A stretch of 64,000 bases of DNA, from positions 1,208,501 to 1,272,500 of the forward strand of contig JAHDVF020000016.1 in the NCBI GenBank assembly GCA_022606425.2, read 5' to 3'. The notes beneath the pieces are model-generated. The model was not told the origin of the DNA, ran no database searches, and was given only the letters and a program-made list of their open reading frames with translations. A program made the translations under genes and the position numbers. This document shows, piece after piece, positions 10,641 through 23,200 of the stretch (the first letter of the stretch is position 1; the number at the start of each line of letters is the position of its first letter). This DNA comes from Lepidostoma basale (taxonomy: Eukaryota; Arthropoda; Insecta; Trichoptera; Lepidostomatidae).

Positions 10641-11152
10641 ATTGTTGCCGTTCGCAATGGAGTTCTGGTCCCAACCCTAATGTATGGAAGCGAAGCATGG
10701 AACTGGCAGAAGAAGGATGAGAGCAGAATAAATGCGGTAGAGATGAGGTCCCTAAGACGTATGTGTGGTAGAACGATATACGACAGAATCTCAAATGCTG
10801 ATATAAGAAAGGAGTGTAGAGCGGAAGAAGGTATTATGAACAAAATTATGAAAGGATCGCTGCGTTGGTTCGGACATATGGAAGGCATGGATGGAGAAAG
10901 AATGGTTAAGAAAGTATACGTTAATGATGTAAATGGGGTACGAAGTCGAGGCAGACCGAGGAAAACATGGCATGACCAAATTAATCAAATTTTAAAGGTT
11001 GGTCATGTTAGAAGTCGGAGGAATCGACGTGCATGTATGACTCGTTGTATGAATGTGGAGTAAGCTAGAGGTTTGCCAGGATAGAGTAGTGTGGCGGTCC
11101 ATTCTCTCTGCCTACCCCTGCGGAGAAACGGCGTGATGGTTTGTTTGTGTTT
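10640..11152 (+). mobile_element. LINE 3' fragment, (TTG)-type tail
   Basis: The plus frame reads MYGSEAWNWQKKDESRINAV, MRSLRRMCGRTIYD, then MKGSLRWFGHMEGMDGERMV. The 3' end is GGCGTGATGGTTTGTTTGTG rather than the (TTAG)n tail of the sister copies. It encodes only the C-terminal part. Confidence 0.75.
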
Positions 11153-12929
11153 GTTACTAGATAAAAATAAATGTAAGAACATAATTATTTGTGTAAATTT
11201 TTTATTTGTAAATACGCAATATAAAAAGCTACATTTTAACTTATTCACATTTATTTAGAATATTAACTTTGGAATATGATTTTTTTATTTTGTATTATAG
11301 TTTAACTAGTAAATAACCTATACAATGATTATGTACCAGACCTAAACACAATTTCATGAATTGAACACCAAAAAGACCAACTGCAACCTACAAATTTTAC
11401 TTTAGACAAATTCTTAGTGTAATGAAAAACATTACATACATCAAATTGTTATTGGTTAAAAGAAAGATTTTTCTTTGCTTACCTAGATATAAAATCATTG
11501 TACTCAAAATGGAAATACCAACTTTAGATACAAAAGTTTTATAATAATGGCGACACTTTCATTTGTTCTTTTTTTTAATTTCCCTCCTAAAATATTAATT
11601 TGACAGCAAAGGCTTCCATCAAAATTAAATAATGTATGTTATGTGTATAAATTTGCATTCTCCATCATTTTAACATTATTCATAATGAAAATACTTTTAC
11701 AACTGCTTCAAAAAACAAAATGGAGTGCTTTAAGTCAGTTTTTGTGTACTTAGGCTTAATATAAAACTATTCACAAACATTTACTTAGACTTAGATAGTA
11801 CATCCACATGATATGCTCCAAACATAGTACAAAAAATCACACTTTAATATTATACTAAATATAGTAAAGGCAATACGCATTCTTAATACTAATCATTTAC
11901 ATTATTATTGCAAAAACACTTTAGAATTTTATAAATAAAATCCTCAATGCGTCATTAAATACCTTTGTGCGTAATTAATATAAATTTGATGCTGGTTTAT
12001 ATAATGGCTTTCAGATCAATGGTGAGTAGACATTTTAAAAAATAAAAATGAACACATCTCATATTATCGACAGAAGATTAATTTTTATAAAAATTGTAAG
12101 ATGCAAGTCTAATATTTTTGACACTAAATGAATTTTCCAAAAAGTGGCACATAGATATTCGTTAATTTAATTTATTGTTAAATTTATAACAGACTCAAAT
12201 GCAAAAACTGCTACATATAATCAATATTATATGTAATAAATTTAGATTACTAGGAATTAATTGAATTTATAATATTCGAGTTAATATATTTAACCTAAAA
12301 ATGTTAAAAGGTAAATTCAGCTACACAATATTTGTACATGGATCTAACATAAAAATATGCATAAAATTATATATTTTAAATACATATATACACAAATTAA
12401 GTACTTTACATAACCAAAGAGTAGATTAAAAAATATAATTAAAGCGTAAAAAAAATTTCCGAAACTTCTAAAAAGTAATACCATGGCATTGGAAGAAAAT
12501 ATAACCGAGTTATAATATATTGCCCGTTGCCAGATTGAGAATATTCCGGATAAAATGTATAGTTAATTCTAACAATTATATTGTTTCGAGAATACTTTGA
12601 AATAAAATATAATTATAAAAATAATGGATGGAATAAGAGATTTAAAAAAAATTACAATTATAATAATAGTATAAGTCCACGCTTGTAAAACGCGTGTTAG
12701 ATAATTGTGGTCGAGTATTTGTGTGCTAAGTCTTGTAGTTTCTGTAAAATATTTACAAAATATCTTGCTCCTCCAACTGTGCTCCTTCAACGTAACTATA
12801 ATACAAATTATTACGCAACGAGATACAATCCACCGTCGCACAAGCATCACGCAGGCGAAATATTACAAATCTCAATTATTATATTTACACATAAAACCTT
12901 TTAAAAAACCATTCACTTAATAATGAAAT

Positions 12930-13525
12930 AAAACAATGTTTTTTTAAGAACTACTTCCTTTTTTTCCATTATTTCGACAGGGTTCAAAAGGGTAGTAGGG
13001 CTACGATGTGGTATGTTTTGCTGGAAAGCATGCCTCTACAAAATGTCGTAAGGCGCCATGTTGCATTTACAACAGCAACACTACTATCAAGTCCAACTCT
13101 CTAGCGTCCACGAGAGGTCTTTTAAAGACCCCGCGAACCCCGGGCAATGTGGCACATATTACTTAATGCCATAGCAGATAGAGAGAGGACGAAAGGCGAG
13201 CTTCCAGCGCCATAAAACTGGATACACCCAGCTAAGGGAAGGTAACCCCGACAGAAAATCCTCCAGAGAAGGCAAGGGGATACCACTCTGGATACTTTTC
13301 CCCAGGTCATCACTATGAGGGTGATAGTCAACGTTGGGGAGACCTGACAAGACACAGACAGAAGAAGATTTCGACAGTGATCGGTTTCGTCAGGTTCGCT
13401 GGCGTCGACAGACTGGTCATGATGCCAACGAGCCTAGTGAAACTGGTCACTATTGAAATAAAAACAGTGAAAGTAGTTCTTAAATAACATTACGTAAAAC
13501 AAACTTCCAAGAAATGTTTTTAAAT
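12930..13525. repeat. H1 hairpin element interrupted by a non-LTR/SINE insertion
   Basis: H1-type flanks are split by a 387-bp insert at 12981-13367. The insert is bounded by the 10-bp direct repeat ATTTCGACAG (12971-12980, 13368-13377) and ends in GAAGAAG. Right of it, GATCGGTTTCGTCAGGTT and AGTGAAACTGGTCACTATTG form the inverted core pair of H1. Confidence 0.55.
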
Positions 13526-13974
13526 TTTCAATTAAATCGTTTACATCTTAAAAACATTTACTTTGTAAAATATAATTTGTAAACTGTAGACTTAAAATAC
13601 AGTTAGTTTTGTTTACATGTGGTAATAAAAAATAGTATTTCCTGATCAGTAATAACAATGTTTTTTGTTTCATAAAAATATAAATGCATCCAATTAATCA
13701 ATTAGTTTTCATTTTTAAAATAGTTATTTTGAATTTAAATAATTCACGTGTCAGTGATTGAAACAATAAAATAAAAACATTAATTCAACACGCTTCTACT
13801 AATACGGGAATAATTATAAAACATTTAAGTTAAATCTGTTTCAAATGTGATGTAAAAACAGTCTTTGTATGTGATTTTAAAATAGTGGCTAAATGCTTCA
13901 TAGATGGCGTCTTATAAACTAAATGATGAAATTATAAGCAATGATTACTATTATTAATATTTTGTTGAATTATA

Positions 13975-14140
13975 AAGGGTGGTAATTTTTAGTTAGTTAG
14001 TTTTAAATTTTATCATATTTTATAACAGTGACATGTTTCACCTTACCAGGGCTTTATTTGTTAATGCCCTTGCATAGTGAAACATGACACTGCTGTGAAA
14101 TCACACAAATTTCCTGATAATTTACCTTTTCATTAATATA
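13975..14140. repeat. Diverged H2-type hairpin
   Basis: AGTGACATGTTTCACCTT and, inverted, AGTGAAACATGACACT flank a small loop with TGCCCTTGC. The layout is that of the H2 family (GAAACATGTC core) at 15.6, 41.1, 43.7, 46.6 and 63.0 kb, but strongly diverged. Confidence 0.45.
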
Positions 14141-14917
14141 TTTTACATAAGAGAAACAATAAATACCGAAATTCATAATTATTTTTCACTAAAACAATAT
14201 AATCAATTTAAATTTGTGACCCGAATAAGGCAAGATCTTAGATGGAACGTAATTCGATGGCAAAAAAATAAACTTTAAAGATAATATCCAATACGAGACA
14301 ATAAAACATTCTTATTCAATTGATATGAAATTTCAATATCTGTTATAATATAATAGCTAAAAATGCACAACGATTCTGGCTTATTTAAAATGCTATTCTT
14401 AAAGCTTCCGTAACTACTGATATACAAGTACATTTCCGAGATTTCTTGTAATAATTTTAGTCCGCAAACAAATCTAATCCGTAGATAGGTCATATATTCA
14501 TCATTAGTATCAAATGTTCAATAAATACTTTTGTTTATCGGATACAAAATAGAGCAGTGCCTTAATAGTACAAGGGCTGACAACGCGCGATCTTTCTAAC
14601 TGGCCATTTGGCATGCCTTAGTCACAAAGCGTTATTTTTGGTTGCAAGAATCCTACGCGATTCTGTTTATCTGATCGGGCACCTGGTTCAATGGCAAGCC
14701 CGCGCACAGCCATTTCAAAACTAGGCTGCACTTATGTATAATCTAAGTTCAAATATTAGCTTACAGTAAATTCTCAAACACCTCGTCAGGCATCAAATAG
14801 GAAGAATGCATCTCAGACCATTGAATCTAATTACATTTTTAAGGATATTTGAGAGAACTGCATTGGCTAATAAAGTTACAGTCAGACAAGGCGATGCGGG
14901 GGCACGGGGGGCGAGGG

Positions 14918-17900
14918 TCAGACGGAAGTCTCAGAATTAAGTCTCAGCACAAACCTTTCCGTGGATGGATCGGGCAGCTCTTCTGAGATTGTCAACGGTG
15001 GCAATAGTCGTACACTACAGAGGAGGCAAACATCGCCTTGACGCAACTGAAACACGTGTCCATCGCGCAGCGGAGTCGTCGGAGGAGCGGAAGTTTCTAG
15101 AGCCCACGACTGCGGACCGCGATTATGCGGCAGCGCAACCGTATTACCGAGAAAAGGTTCAAGGAACGCACGAGGCGAGAGGTCCCTCGCTAAGCAGCAA
15201 GCGAGATGACCCAAAATTGAATCGACGGAATGTCGTGGCTGCTGTCGTGTGACTCTCAGGTATTTTTGTAAGGCCCGGGCTAGAGACGGAAAGACGGCTT
15301 GTGCGGCTTCGTGAGCCTCCATGGGCCGGGCGCCTCCGTTTCCATTCCCGCTGTTACGCACTCGTTTCACATGCGCGAAGGCCTCCTCCGCGGCGGACAG
15401 CAGCCGCGCACGCCTCTTCCTCACGCGTCGTTCATACTCGTGCTCCTCGTAGAAACGCTCATTGTGGGCCGAGTCTCGACGACGGGTGGATGCCGATAGC
15501 ACAGTTCTGGTGGAAATTAAAATAATAAACATTATTTAAATGTTAGATGTGAAATCTTTTCTACGAGTTTTATATTTTATACGAATGTGTTTCACCTTGC
15601 TAAGGCATTATCAAATAAACACCTTATAATGTCTTAACGAGGTGAAACACATTATTCCCCTAAAATATAATACAACTTCTTCCAAACAGACATTTTCATT
15701 CATACGAAATATTTAATAAAGAGTTCTACATAATTGAAACAATAAATATTAAATCTAGTTAAATTTATTGAATAACAATGCAATACATACTCATATTAAG
15801 CCAACAAATTTCTTCAATTAATGAAAGAAATTATAAAAACTTAAATAATTTATAAAGTTATCAAAAACTTTTGCAGTAATTGTATAAATTTTGTCTATAC
15901 CCTGTGCAATAACAGATGTTAATTTATTAACTAAATGGATCAAAAATAGGGATTAAAATTTTAACACATCAAATTGGCGATGATGTCGAGTATAGATGAA
16001 AATTTAGAATACCAAATACAGAAGATGAAAACAATAAGGAATCTTCATTATCCCTTCAATGAAAAAGATAAACCTAAATGTAATTTATTAAAACAAAATA
16101 AATTCTACATACCTCGCCTGCCCAGACTGCACAGACGTGCCATTGGCCCCGTCCACATCGTAAAACTTGAAACTGGATTGGGCTTTCCTCTGCGATTTAG
16201 ACAGTGGGATCTTTTCCAGGTACGGATTATAGACTGGAAACTCGGCGTAATATCTCGTCAACAGGGTGGCGGCCGCACTCTGCACGCTCAGGCGTCCCAT
16301 GGAGAAAGATTTGCTCGCTCCGTCCGGTGACCTTATGACTTTTATGCAGTAGGCTTGCTGGAGCGGCCGAATCTCCCCTACTAGCGCAGTAGCCACCAGC
16401 ACGCACAACAATGTATCGGCTAGTGCGCCAGCAGCGCTGACGTGCTGCCTATACTCGCCCCCAAATTCTTCAGATTCTGCAGCGGCAAGGTAAAACAACC
16501 AGTGGGTGAATGTGCATAGCGCTAGCAACAACAGCAGCGCTACTCTAGCTAAAGGTGCCCTTGGTAATCGGGCGTTTGGGGCCCTGCACACGAGAGCCCA
16601 GCCTCCGGCGCCTAGAGCTGCGAGCCGACATGCTAGCCCAGCGAGGGCCCCGCGACACTCGGCACCACACTCTGCCAAAGCGGCGCGTTCTTGCGCATTC
16701 AAAATTGAGACATCCGAAGATCCAAGAACGCCAACTTTGGGAAGGAGAACCATCACAATGGGGCTGACAAAAGCGATGAGGCATAACATTAGTGTGATGG
16801 CAGTGGCGAGGTGACGGCGGCAGAGGTAGGACATGCCCTCCCCCTCATCGGGCGGCCAAATGCTGACGTCCTCCACAGACTGGGAGTTGTCCGAGGTGTT
16901 GCCAGTGATGGCCGTGGTGTTCTCGCCCCAGTTCTCATCTTGAGGAAGGATCTGCACCTCGATGACTTCCTGCCCTTCACGTCCATTCTCCGGGTTGATA
17001 TTAACACTGGTCTGGAATGGTGCCATTGGATCCTCAAAGTCTTTATTCCGTGACTTACAACTTCTGTAATTTTAAATTTTATTAATTTAATTATGCTTAT
17101 ATGATTATTTAACAACAACAAACCATCACGCCGTTTCTCCGCAGGGGTAGGCAGAGAGAATGGACTGCCACACTATTCTATCCTGGCACAGCTCTCTAGC
17201 TTCCTCCACATTCATACAGCGAGTCATACACGCATGTCGATTCTTCCAACTTCTAACATTTAAAATTTTATTAATTTGGTAGGCAGAGGGGATGGATTGC
17301 CACATTGTTCTATCCTGACATAACTCTCGCGCCTCTTCCATATTCACATATCGTGGCATGCACGCTCGTCGATTGTTCCTACTTCGAACATGGCCACCTT
17401 TCAGTAATTGATTAATTTGGTCATGCCATGTTTTCCTTGACCTTCCTCGACTTTTTTTTTCATTCACACTACTTGTATATATCTTTTTAACCATTCTTCC
17501 CTCATCCATTCGTTCCATATGTCCAAACCATCTTAGTGACCCTTTCTTGATTTTATTTATCACGCATTCATCCGCCTTTCTTATTTTCATCATTAGATAT
17601 TCTATCATACCTACATTTGTTAAATACTGTATTATCTACTTTATTTATGTTCTTCTTTGTTGCATCAATGGCAAGTTAGTTCTGTAGGGATGGTCCTAAA
17701 AATGACCACATCAATCCTCTTCTCCTGCCATTTTGGTGGAAGGTTTGGCCGGCTTTGTGTGGTTTCCAGAGGTCTTGGGTGTTATAATTATAGTAACAAC
17801 ACATGTGGAGGCAGCTTTCTTGCCCCCCTTTTATTATTTAATAAATATACACTTCAGGTATAAATACTTACACCTGAAGATGGAGGAGGTCCCCTCCGAA

Positions 17901-18558
17901 ACAAGCGGTGTAATATTTATATTTTGCAAAAATATGTTATAAATAAAATGGATAATACAGTGGCGTGATGGTAAATTAGATAATACAATGTTGAAAATTA
18001 CCGTTCCAAATTAACAATGGAATTTCAAAGTGATATGCCATTATTCCAAATTACATAAAATGATTTTTTTTTTTTAATTTGAATAAAACAATATCCAACT
18101 TTCTATAGTGAGCGAGTATATTTGAAATATTGAACAATTTAGCTGTTTTTACTGTTTTTTTGGGAAGGTAAACAATGCAGAGAATACTCAACTTATTACA
18201 CACCAACAAAAATATTGAAATTGAATATGTTGTTCAATGAATATAACAACAACAAAAATTCAAAAGTTGCATATGAGAAACCTAAAGTTATTCATTTTCA
18301 AATTGAGATCTAGAGTTCACTTGTTTCCAATTAAAAATTCAGAGCATACTTTGACAGTGTGAAAGGTTAATGACACGCTAATGGTGAACAACAAACAATC
18401 TGGCGGAAGTGTTTATTTCGGAATATTTTAGGATTGTGACTGCTGCGGGATTATTGGATCATGTACCTGCTGCTCCTGTGCGAGTGCTGCCTTTCCCTGT
18501 GTCCACGAGACCGCCTGGAGCGAGCGCTAAGCTCCGATCTCACGGACTCAGTTTCCAT
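14918..18558 (-). CDS. Vang: Van Gogh / strabismus planar cell polarity protein (3 exons, complete)
   Basis: Exons are 18558-18467, 17063-16113 and 15506-14918, total 543 aa. An in-frame TGA at 18592-18594 with no Met between supports the start. The N-terminus is METESVRSELSARSRRSRGH, a Ser/Arg/His-rich cytoplasmic segment. It is followed by the family's hallmark EVIEVQILPQDENWG (about residues 62-76). Four transmembrane helices lie at about 116-139, 169-190, 204-226 and 241-260. The cytoplasmic part has FKFYDVDG and RRRDSAHNERFYEE. The protein ends ETSV, a class I PDZ-binding motif. Vang proteins act with Prickle at the plasma membrane in planar cell polarity. All junctions are GT-AG and keep frame (both split an AGA codon). 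Intron 1 holds a LINE fragment and intron 2 an H2 hairpin. The length is near the fly protein's. Confidence 0.96.
15560..15735 (-). repeat. H2 hairpin element in Vang intron 2
   Basis: An inverted pair around GTGTTTCACCTTGCTAAGGC and AACGAGGTGAAACACATTAT is flanked by TATATTTTAT and its complement. The right border resembles the family's terminal block with a degraded CATACGAA motif. It is non-coding. Confidence 0.5.
17113..17610 (-). mobile_element. Two partial LINE 3' fragments in Vang intron 1
   Basis: The left edge AACAACAACAAACCATCACG is the (TTG) tail on minus. The minus frame reads IKKGSLRWFGHMERMDEGRM, then MVKKIYTSSVNEKKSRGRSR and MEEARELCQDRTMWQSIPSA. A second, shorter copy of the last 150 bp is fused at about 17,275, so the C-terminus appears twice. 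Confidence 0.7.
17825..17930 (+). repeat. Hairpin element with CTGAAGA...GAAAC core
   Basis: CACCTGAAGATGGAGGAGGT is followed by CCCCTCCGAAACAAGCGGTG. GGAGG and CCTCC pair between the two boxes. It lies in Vang intron 1 and resembles the hairpins at 60 kb and 22.7 kb. Confidence 0.45.
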
Positions 18559-20278
18559 ATTCCAGATCACTAAGCCTGGGAAATCGTTCCATCAGGCCGT
18601 TTTTCCAACCTCCCGACTCTTCCTGCAGTTAAAAAATAAAATCTAATCATTATTCACAAATTATCGACGCTCAAAAATGTAATAATAATACACCGCTACA
18701 GTTATATTTTAGATTTACAAAAATAATACCGGTTTGACACATACTTGAATGTGATCGGTTAATCCATATTTTTGCACAAGTTTAATATTTGAGTTTTCAA
18801 AACGTCAAACTATGTTTTAAAGTTTTTGTTTCGTTTTTATCCGCGAATTTTGAGCCGGGAATATGTTTATAAGCGTCTTCCGAAATGAAAGTAATTATAT
18901 TTAATTGCACACGAGATCACAGCACATTCCGCATTTACCGTTTTGTTACTGACTTCATATGAAAATAAACTTGTTATGTTGGTATCAATGTAAATAGAAA
19001 TGGGGTTACTGAACATATTTCGAATATTTCCTATACTATCAAAATGGCTCTTATTCGATTTAAATTAGAATATTAATTCAAGCATAAGAAAGAGAATTAT
19101 ATAAATTTATGGGATCTTCAATTATCTATAAACACTTTTTACTTTAAATAATAATTAAATACTTAAACACTTTTGGCTTTATTTAGACAGCGAGCCTGAC
19201 GAAACCGGTCGCTGTCTAAATAAGGCAAAAGTGGAAGTAGTTAAAAAAAACATCGTTTTATTTAATTATTATTTAAAATGAACTTCCATCAAGAGATTTC
19301 AGTAAAATCATTTGATTATCTTAAAAACTTTTTACTTTCTTTGTCAACATAAATAAGTTGTTATTTTAACAATATCTCAATAATAGTTTTTAAATAGCCT
19401 CATTGCGACAATAACAAAATGAGTTTTGAAAAAAACACTCAAATATATATTTTGATTGAACTATTCAGAGCATTTGCGTAAATCAATATAAATAAATATT
19501 AAATGCCACACAAAGTGTAGCAGTTAATTTTTCTTAGAATATAGGTTATTGTATTTATAATTTACTGTTTCTTGAATGATGATTTAATGCTTCGTATTGA
19601 GTATCTAACTCCATATTATTAAGTTTTTTTATATTTTATGGGACGGACATGTTTCACCTCACTTTTCAAATGTCTCATAAATATCTGATAATGCCATACC
19701 AAGACAAATATAATACAATAAACACAATATTTAACTTTAACTTATATAGTATTTATAAATATTTATCCTTAATCGGTTTTGTTTGTTTAAATAATATGTT
19801 ATATTGGTATAGATATAGAAATGTTAGTGCTAGAAAAAAATCGATTATTTGTCCGTAGACTGAATTTGTGCATAACAAACGAATTTGGTCGGTAATTATC
19901 TAATTTTATTGGGTCATTTGAATATTTCATTAAGTAAGATTCTCCACATTTAAATAGTTTGACAATTCCATTTTACAGAAAAGAAAAGAACAAAAAAGAG
20001 TTACTGTAAGAAGTTACAAAAATGTTTTAATATTTTTTACTATCATATTCTAGAACTATAATGTAATAAGAAAAAACATTCTCACTAATTGATTATACAA
20101 ATAAACACAAAGAAAGTAGTTAAGTATGAAGGGGGAGTGTTTAATGGAATCATTTTCTACGTAAATAACAACCGTTGCTAAGTAGTCTAAAGACTGATAT
20201 ATCAGTCATCTGCAATTACTTGAGTTATACATTGTAGTTTTATGATTTAGTTACATTTGAAAGGAAATTTCTTCCACA
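18559..20278. promoter_or_regulatory. Divergent Vang-CFAP53 upstream region
   Basis: The Vang start (minus) and CFAP53 start (plus) are 1.7 kb apart, so both promoters should lie here. No TATA box or initiator can be assigned with confidence. An H1 hairpin (19155-19320) and a partial H2 element (19565-19680) occupy part of it. The remainder is AT-rich. Confidence 0.4.
19155..19320 (+). repeat. H1 hairpin element, best-preserved copy
   Basis: TTTAGACAGCGA and TCGCTGTCTAAA form a perfect 12-bp stem around GCCTGACGAAACCGG. This reads as CTGA, CGAAAC, CGGTC, the hammerhead boxes with helix II missing. The downstream block ACTTCCATCAAGAGATTTCA matches the other copies. Confidence 0.55.
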
Positions 20279-23200
20279 ATGGGCAGTAATGATATATTGC
20301 GAGATATTTCACAAAAAAGGTTTAAAAAAACTTAAATCTTTATAAATGATTATAATAATTTAAATCCAATACATAGCAGATTAACAACTCTAAAGAAAAT
20401 TAATTTTTTTAATCAAAGATTTTTTAGTTATTTATTAAATAGGCAGAGTAGTGGTTCAAAGTGTATGAGAAGGTTTACAATGATTTGTCAAAATAATAAC
20501 ATTTTGTAAACAATAATATACTTAAATTTGTATATAGGTTTATGACCAAAAACATCAAGACTAGAGTTTCCCTTGGATTAGAGGCATTTGACGATAATCT
20601 TCGACTTAGACGACAAAAGTAAGGAAATCTGCTGAAATATTATTATTTATTAATTACTTACTCACCTGGCAACACGCGATATATCTTAAAAGCATTCTTA
20701 AGTTTAAACTCAATTCATTTTTACCAATTGCCAACCGGTTTCATTATTACCCTTATTAGAGCAGATTACCTTGTAACTATTATAACTATTCTATGGAGTT
20801 TCCACTTTTTACTTATTTCTTCTTCCTATGGCCATATAACCCTTGAAGAGTTTTAGTCTCCTTGATGATTTTATTCCAAGCGTCTTTAGCTCCCAGCAGT
20901 CCGTTTCGCCCAACCTAGCCAGATCAGACAGAGCATTATCCATTAGACGCTGTGTAGACCTTTCTAGAGGTTTTACTTCCATCAGTCTTATCACATACAG
21001 GATCTTGATTGCTCTAGTCTCTCCAGCTTGGTATCCATGCCCAATCCATTTTAGTCGAGCGGCTCTCACAGTGCTCGTTATAAGGGGCTACTGAGTCATT
21101 GTATAGATCTCTTGATTACTCTTGTGCCTCCAAGTTCCCGCTGCAACACCAAGTCTGGGTTCCAGGATCATTCTTAGGATCCTATTCCCAACATAGTAGA
21201 TTCTTTGTTATTCTTTAAGAATCATTGACACTGGCTTTATGATGGTGTTATAAATACGCAGCTTGGTGTTTCTGAATTGGACTTCAAGAACGTCTCAAGG
21301 AGACTGCAGTACATAGGTATTTTTTGAAGCTATATATTCTGAATTCCAACTCTGCGCGCATATCATTGTCTTCTGGCTATTTTCATTTTTTTTTGGTTCT
21401 TAAACTATGATATAATACTCCATATCAAGTATTCAATAAGTATTAATGAAGTTTTAATATATTTTTGGGAATTTTATGTCACATTTCATATTGCCCTAGC
21501 AATGTTAAATGTCACTTCCATACAGATACATATGTTAAAACTTTAAAAAATAAGTTTTTTTCTTATTAAATACTGAAGAATTATTATTTCAGATTAAAAC
21601 TAATGATAGATGAAGAAGACAATGAATTATTTCGAGAGTTGAAGCTTCACGAGAAGTTGAAGATAGATCTGATTATTCAAATGCAGAAGGATAAAGTGGA
21701 AGCCATGGAGCAACAGAAGCAGAGAGAGAAGGAAGAACTCATGGAAAGAAGACGCCTGCAATTAGACATGTTGGTATATCACTGCACTTATTTGTCAAAT
21801 AAACTATAAAACCACATTTTTATTTGCCAAAAAATAAAATTTCACAACATTTTCGGAAATATCCTCCATGTTGATATGTTACTATAACAGTTATAGATAG
21901 ATATTATATATATAGTTACCAGAAAACCACTTTACCATTATATAAAAATAACAATGGAATTCCATAGTCTTAACGCCATACACTCCCATTGGCTGTGGCT
22001 CTATCCCACGGCATTTCTTTTGAGAATGCTAGAGACTAACTCTCTGCAGCTTTGAAGAGAACTTGGACGTGCTCCAGCACGTTCCTCCAGGATGTTGGTC
22101 TTTTTATGCAAATATGAAAAATGTACTTGAATTTTGCAGGTCCAAATGTAAAGACATACAACCGTTGCTCAGAAGACGAAGGGAAATGCAGACCCAGCAA
22201 GTCCAACAGCAGCAGATTAAAGAGATGCGAGAGAAACGAAATCATGAAAGGGAAGTTGATAACATGTGGTTCTATATTATGAAGAATAATTCAGATGCCA
22301 AGGTAACAAACATACTATATATCAATGTGAATGAAAGGAATAACTGTAAAAACCATTATGGTTATTATAATAAGTTTCATTAACCCTTGGGCCGCGTTAA
22401 AATATCAATCATAACATTTAAGCTACGCATCACTTTCTCAATTTTTTGTTGACATTTTTTATTTATTATTTTAATTTAATAAATAAAATTTTATTGATTT
22501 ATAAGAAAGACCTCTGAAATTAAATGCTTTAAAGATATCAATCATTAATGAAATTTTAATATGAAGCACTCACATTGTGGTTAGACATTTTAAAGTTATA
22601 GATATAAAATAATAAAACAGTTTGTATTTAACCACAGTATGGTTTTTATAATTGATGCCAACTAGTTTTCTTTTGACCCGAGATTCATCAGGGCAGTATA
22701 ATAAGAGTTATTATACAACCCTGATGAAGCTTGGGTCCAAGTGAAACTAGTTGGCATCAATTATAATAACCATCTTCTTCTTCTTTGCGTGCCGTATCAT
22801 GTCCCCCTGACGTTGGCAATCACTCCGGCGAAGGCTTCTCTATCTTGCGCAACCCGGAACAGCTCCCCCACATGTCTCATCCCGGTCCAGTCTCTTATGT
22901 TGCACATCCAAGACGTTTGCCTTCTACCAGGACCACGCTACCCCTCAATTTTTCCCATCAGTATTAGTTGAAGCAAACTGTATTTATCTCCCCGCAGAAT
23001 GTGACACAGATATGAAATCTTACGGACCTTAACGTCCTTTAGCAGTTGTCTACTACAATTGGCTCTCCTCAAAACCTCCAAATTGCTGATGAAATCTGTC
23101 CACGGTATGCGAAGCGTTCTCCTGTGCAACCACATCTCGAATGCTTCCAACCGGTTCATGGTGTGCATTAGCCATACCGTGGCCATCATAATAACCATAC

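Larger units (their letters stand above)
11153..14917. other. AT-rich stretch downstream of Vang, probably partly its 3' UTR
   Basis: There is no convincing coding frame on either strand over 3.7 kb. Vang is transcribed toward this region, so its 3' UTR must start at 14917 and run leftward. Its end is not visible to me. Repeats inside are a hairpin H1 element split by an insertion (12930-13525) and a diverged H2-type hairpin (13975-14140). Confidence 0.45.

Noticed and set aside
12569..12920. Short frames with hydrophobic runs
   Set aside because: AT-rich low-complexity translations without motifs. Probably 3' UTR or intergenic.
16506..16814. Open frames on the plus strand across Vang exon 2
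   Set aside because: They are antisense shadows of the GC-rich Vang exon. The minus frame has clear family motifs.
22380..22420. TTAACCCTTGGGCCGCG as a piggyBac end
   Set aside because: No matching inverted end with TTAA was found downstream.
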